Shown here: piece after piece, positions 59,199 to 64,000 of the stretch
Position numbering within the stretch: position 1 is the first letter of the stretch
How the letters are laid out: every line of letters begins with the position of its first letter
Source: Amaurobius ferox
Lineage: Eukaryota; Arthropoda; Arachnida; Araneae; Amaurobiidae
Direction of reading: 5' to 3'
Length of the DNA: 64,000 nt
Assembly (NCBI GenBank): GCA_951213105.1
Contig: OX578149.1
Coordinates: 2,814,106 to 2,878,105, forward strand
Made by a program: the position numbers and the translations under genes
Notes under the pieces: generated by a model
What the model was told of the DNA's origin: nothing
Seen by the model: the letters and a program-made list of their open reading frames with translations, nothing else
Databases searched by the model: none

Positions 59199-60250
59199 GC
59201 TCATGAACTATTGTTCATTTATGCATTTTTAATTGACTACTTACTCACAGACCTCTGGTTTGAACTGGGATTCAATATACTATGTGAGGTAGTAATTAAA
59301 TGCACAAAGGCCCCTGTATACAATGCAAGAAGTTGAAACAATACACTGAACTTATTGTGCAAACTTGCATCATGTGAAATGGAAGTTGAATGGCAAACTT
59401 CTTAAGCGAACCTTAGCAACCTCAAAGATTTTATAATTTTTCGACTGCAACTGACCAATCAGAATGCGTACTGTGTATAATGTCGCAATCACTTTTTGTA
59501 TTTTTCACTGACCTTGTGCTACACATGCATGAATTACATCTTTGACTACTTTATTTATGCATTTTTAATTGACTACTTTATGTATTTGGAATTTCATTAA
59601 TTTGAATTGTATTTAATTTTAACTTTTTCTTTCAAAAAGTGTTTTGACTTTCTTTCTTATTGAGACTCTGCATGTAGGGACTCAATTTTTCTTCAATTTT
59701 ATGGGAAGCTCTCAAAAAGAAATTTTATTTAAAAAAAAAATCATAGAAATTTAACTTTGTTTGCAATTACTGCTATAGGGTATTTATTGTTATAAACTGA
59801 AAGATTTAATAAATATTTGTTTACATTGCTCATAGATTGTGCTAACACCACTTTTATTTATTAGTAATTTACAATTCTATGCTCACAATTTAGTGAAATT
59901 TATGCCAAATTTGGTAAATTTTATTTAATAGACACTTATTTTCATGACATTTTTCCATTTCTTTTTCAAAGCCATTATTATCGCCTGATCCGACATCGTA
60001 AACATTCAAAAGAATAATTGTATTTCTAAATTAAAAGTATAGCATTTAATACATAAAAAATAAAGAGGCAACATTTTTACAAATAGTAATGAAGTAAACA
60101 AAAATATTGTAAATAGTTAAGATCGCCTGTGTACACGCTAACCGCAGACAAATAACAAGAAAGTTAGTTGTATATTAAAGATGTTGAAGCATGTAAATAG
60201 GTCAAGTTTGCGGGAGTCCAGAAAACAGTTTGTTCAATAAATCACTTCAT

Positions 60251-61019
60251 GTAAATTAAAAGTTGTATGAGCAGAACTTGAATGGTCAATTTATTGATTC
60301 AATTTCTTGTACCATGTACAGCGGCCTTAAGACTAGTTGATGCTTTTGTTTAAAAACTCCTAACAGTGCCAAGTTTTTAAAATCTAATAGACGAAATTTT
60401 TATTTACTTAATTTTTTTGTCTAATTTCTTTTCACTCTATGTAAATTTTTAGTTTAGTCTTCATGTCAAACCCTGCATATAACGGAGGTTAATTATGCAC
60501 ATACTTACTTTTAAAGTTTCTAAATGCTTTAATTTTTCTAATTATTTCAAAATAAAACAAATATTTTTTCTTATTTTTCTAGGTAATTTGTTTATCATTT
60601 TTCAAAATGCTTATTTCTTAACTGTACTTTTGTTTCATATTTATCATTTTTGTACCATTATGTTTTGTTTTCTAATGATGCACTGTGTTCTGCCGCAACA
60701 TCAGGATTTCAGTGTTTCTTTCAACACTGCACAGGCATTTACATTAATGTATTTTTATTGGGTATAGTCATTTTACAATGCTTCTCTTGTCTCTGACCCA
60801 GTAGTAACTCTATTCTTATGCTCCTCACACTTGCTTGGCACACAATCAATAATGAACTGGTTTACAATGTAAATGCAGCACAGATAAACGAGCATATGGA
60901 AATCATTGGATTACCTTCTTTCGTGCAACAAGTCTGGACATGAACACCCAAATAACTGCAATATGTCAGTTGCACTGGAAACGGCAGAGCCCAATAGAGT
61001 AGAGTGGGGAAAAAGAAGT
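60251..61019. other. Intergenic or UTR sequence, nothing recognised
   Basis: No recognisable protein, splice-site pair or repeat border was seen. A 90-residue frame at 60495-60767 is Phe/Ile-rich because of T-rich DNA. Confidence 0.5.
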
Positions 61020-61740
61020 CAAACTTACAAAAGGAAAAATCTGATGTTCTCTTTATTTTAATTAAATTTAATTCACTTTTAATTCAATTTTCGTTCTCAT
61101 TGGGTAACTGGACTTATTTTCAAAGGTGTCATAGAGAAAATACGAAAAAAATAAAATATCTTGAGAACGGCTAGTCCTAGTGTAATGGGGTTGATCTTAT
61201 TCTTTCCTTCATTAAAAATTACGCATAAAACAAGCATTTAATGGATATATTTAAGCATACATAGTTTTTATTTTAGATTTTTGCGGGCCATTTCGCAGAA
61301 AAAGCAGGTTATTTTTTCCGAATCGTACCAAAATCTAATCAGCACCAGGGAGACCCACAAGCGATTTATCAACCGAATTTTGTGAAATTCGGTCCATTAG
61401 TTTTTTAGCTAGAGTGGATACAGGCAATTTTTACAGGCCATTTCGCAAGAAAAGACTGGTTCTTTTATCCCGAATCATACTCAAAACTAATCAGCACCAG
61501 ATTCGCCCACAAGTGAATTTTATGAAATTTTACTGAATTTTGTGAAATTCGGTCAATTAGTTTTTTAGTTAAGAGTGGATACAAAATCTGCAGACACACA
61601 GATATCACGCTAAAAATGGTTTTATCGTATTTTAGAGATCCTGAAACTTGTAGATCTGTCGAACTCAAGTTACGATTTTTGGTATGATTCTCCAATACTT
61701 TCCCTATACATTACCATCTATTGCAGGAAAAGTATTTTTT
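61020..61740 (+). repeat. Interspersed repeat family R1, copy 3
   Basis: It shows the same order of words as 33394-34190: 'taactggacttattttcaaa', 'aatatcttgagaacggctag', 'aatcgtaccaaaatctaatc', and 'ccaatactttccctataca' at the end. It ends next to the LINE fragment. Confidence 0.75.
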
Positions 61741-61749
61741 ATTTCCAAT

Positions 61750-62290
61750 GGCAAGAGGAAATGCCAAACGTCTTACAACAAGGAACACAAAAACAAAAGT
61801 CAATATCTCATCAGCAGGTCTCTAGCACTTCAATATCTTCTCACCTCGGAGTCCCCATGCAAAGCAGAGCATCCCTTGATGTGGTACCTGTCCATAACTT
61901 CGTCCTTTCCACAGATCAGGCAATTTGGGCTGTCATAAATGCCAATGCGGTGTAGATGACTCGCCAGACAGTCATGGCCAAGTGCAAGCCTGAATTCCCC
62001 GACTGCCCTTTCACGAGATTTATCCGAAATTTTTTGGTCCAAAATGTTCCTCCAACTCCTCGAGGAAATACGAGAAGTGAGTTCCGTTTTTTCATGCGAT
62101 CATGTCTCATGTGATCAAGTCTCGTGATTTCTGATATAAAGTTTTATGGAATGAAATTAGTAGTTTATGGTTGGCTGTTGGACTATCTGTGTGCCCTTCT
62201 TAGCCAACATACCTGCGTGTTCATTACCGAAAATGTCAGTGTCCAGGGATCCACAAAATAACGATGTGCCTTCCCTCAGGGAAAGTAGAA
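61750..62290 (-). pseudogene. Non-LTR retrotransposon 3' fragment (RNase H to C-terminus)
   Basis: On the minus strand 62188-62228 encodes GNEHAGMLAKKGT, the end of a LINE-type RNase H domain (usual pattern 'H.GI.GNE.AD.LAK.G'); here the Asp of 'NE.AD' is Gly. Further on, 62042-61830 encodes EFRLALGHDCLASHLHRIGI and CLICGKDEVMDRYHI, the C-terminal region with a Cys/His motif of Jockey-type elements. A frame break lies between. The 5' part (endonuclease, RT) is absent. Confidence 0.75.
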
Positions 62291-62300
62291 AGCAACATAT

Positions 62301-64000
62301 GAACTTGAGAAATACTCAAGAAAAACATAAAATGCAGCGAATGTTAACTCAAACAAACATGAGGCGTGGTCATGCCATACCTGAGAAATATGGAGTCATT
62401 GACAAATCACTTACCAGATTACTTCAATTTTTCTTGATATAAAAAACTTCAAAGAAATCCAAATCAAAGTACTGCTTAAATGAGCATCAAATTTGTGTAA
62501 AAAACCCCAAGAAATTATTACTTTTTTTTTTTTAAATCATTGTTAGGTGGTGCGTCACAGGTTTGATTTTTTTTTTCTCTTTCTTTATGCTTGTTTTTCA
62601 GTTTTTGATTTGTATATCTTTAACGCTTTTCATATAGATAACATTCTAGTAATCTAATGATGGCTGTAAATCTCTAGTAATCTGACTTTTTTTTCTGAGG
62701 TATGGCATGGCCACATTTACTTTGTTCCTTTGAGTTTATATTCACCATTTTATTTTTTTCTTATTTGCTTTTTATGTTCATATTTCCTTATATTTTGTAG
62801 TTTTACTTCCCTTTTGTCACACTAACTGGCATTACTATATTGAGCTCTGTTATTTAATCATTTTCAATTTAACTGACATTGTCTTACACATATTTGGACA
62901 TTTAGATCAAGACTCGTGGCACTGAAGAAGATAATTAAAAGATTTCCAAAAGGCATGTATGCTGAGTTATCTGTATTTGCATTTTATGTTATAAACCAGT
63001 TCAGTATCCGCAACCTTAGTTTTTTGGTTTCGGTTTGAATGCTATGAAAATTGTATTTTGGTCATAAGCGGCATCAGGCTTTCACAATTGGGGGTGCTGA
63101 TCTTATAAATCTATAAAAAAAAAAAAATAATGACTTTAAACAAACATACAAACAAAGAGAGAGAGATTGGAAAATTGTTGGAATAAGGGTTAATAATAGT
63201 TAAGTAAAAAGGCACGTTTATACAATTTGTAATGCAGGTGCTGAAGCACTCCTAGCACCCCCTGTGGCGCCGTCTATGATTTTGGTGTTTAGTGTCACCC
63301 TGTCTCATCTTCTGATCAACATCTTTTTCTTTATTTTTCTCTTAAAGATATGTACTTGAATAGCTGTATTGAGTTTTCACATGACATATTTTAAAGATAA
63401 CTAAAGTTTTATTCACTGACGTTAATTTATTTAAACCTATCTCCAACTGTTTTATACATGTTTTTAAATTCTACTTATTGAAATTTTTTAAACATAGTTT
63501 GGTGGCTCATAAGTGGTATTACTCATGTCTTTTACTCACTTCTATGATAGAAGAATAGGGAACAAAATGAGAGTTGTGGCACAGCAACATCTTCATACAG
63601 TGTTCAGAAATGGTAGAGACTACTTTTTCCATATTTTGTAGTGTCATGTGTTACTATAAAAGAAAAATAGTGTAGTGAGTAGCACAATACAAAACATAGC
63701 TAGTTTGGAAGGAAATTCAGCGCTACTTTTTACGTACATGTGAGAAAACAAATTGAAATTTTAAACATGATAATAAATGTTGTAGATTTGTGATCAGCAA
63801 AATTAGATGACTTCATTCTCATAAACTGCAAGCTTTCATAATTACTTTTAAAATGAAACAAGTACATTTTTAAATAATGGATGCATCATTTAATTGTGCC
63901 TTTATTTTTTTAATATTTTTCTGTTGTGTTTAGGGTCCGACAGGCCTACCAATGTAGGTAGTAGTGGTTTCTAAAAATTTATTTCTCTAAATTATGTTTC
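62301..64000. other. No feature recognised
   Basis: AT-rich, with a short GA run near 63155. A pyrimidine tract ending tgtgtttag at 63933 could be an acceptor, but the following bases (ggtccgacaggcc…) stay open for only a few codons and the window ends. Confidence 0.4.

Larger units (their letters stand above)
51538..60250 (+). other. Probable long 3' UTR of the host gene, poly(A) site uncertain
   Basis: No second gene with splice sites or a recognisable product follows the stop for more than 8 kb. AATAAA hexamers lie at 55459-55464, 55515-55520 and 60236-60241, among others; in so AT-rich a sequence they are weak evidence. The stretch contains two long poly-C runs (56458-56479 and 57819-57837), a tandem duplication (55777-55920) and a small hAT-type MITE (59066-59198). 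Where the transcript ends cannot be decided from the sequence. Confidence 0.4.

Noticed and set aside
63934..63960. Possible exon after tgtgtttag near the window end
   Set aside because: Only a few codons are open, and no partner exon or phase can be tested inside the window.

Overview
The window is eukaryotic: an AT-rich stretch of an arthropod-like nuclear genome with large introns, a spliced host gene and dense transposon insertion. The mix of elements (a permuted Penelope-like retroelement with an N-terminal GIY-YIG, mariner elements, hAT elements with 8-bp target duplications, a Gypsy retrotransposon) would suit a chelicerate such as a spider. That is an inference; no species can be named from the sequence.

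Host gene (+ strand). Six exons can be chained with matching reading phase: 4175-4353, 4825-4945, 34607-34777, 41286-41410, 49945-50197 and 51431-51537 (stop TAA). They encode the Ser/Thr/Pro-rich C-terminal part of a protein that looks like a nuclear or transcriptional regulator; the start lies upstream of the window. The last intron uses a GC donor. The second intron is 29.7 kb, and its acceptor is fused directly to a donor-like GTAAGC, so exon 34607-34777 looks like a recursive-splicing exon. A long AT-rich 3' UTR follows the stop.

Transposons. Almost all of 5.0-30.2 kb lies inside the 29.7-kb intron. In order: a short mariner relative with a DUF4817-type remnant; two Penelope-like copies arranged as a head-to-head palindrome of about 9.7 kb with its axis near 9715; a Gypsy element on the minus strand (15.4-22.65 kb) with a hAT inserted in its 3' LTR; a mariner relative (22.67-25.3 kb) carrying a second mariner in its right terminal repeat; a second Penelope-like RT fragment; a hAT within a hAT (27.15-29.74 kb); and a tRNA-derived SINE. 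Later introns hold a two-level nested DNA element with a 171-bp minisatellite (38.0-41.2 kb) and an almost intact hAT (42.7-45.3 kb) inside a ~300-bp tandem repeat array.

Most notable. (1) Two ~60-bp insertions (6283-6340 and 45959-46018) share a hairpin-forming sequence and each has its own 13-14 bp target duplication; one has its empty site in the other palindrome arm. They look like an ultrashort retroposon family related to the tail of the SINE. (2) Two DNA elements (12929-14411 and 38286-40626) share TIRs ending in TGCCAAC and the same ~170-bp internal minisatellite. (3) The Penelope-like palindrome carries the same GIY-YIG frameshift in both arms.
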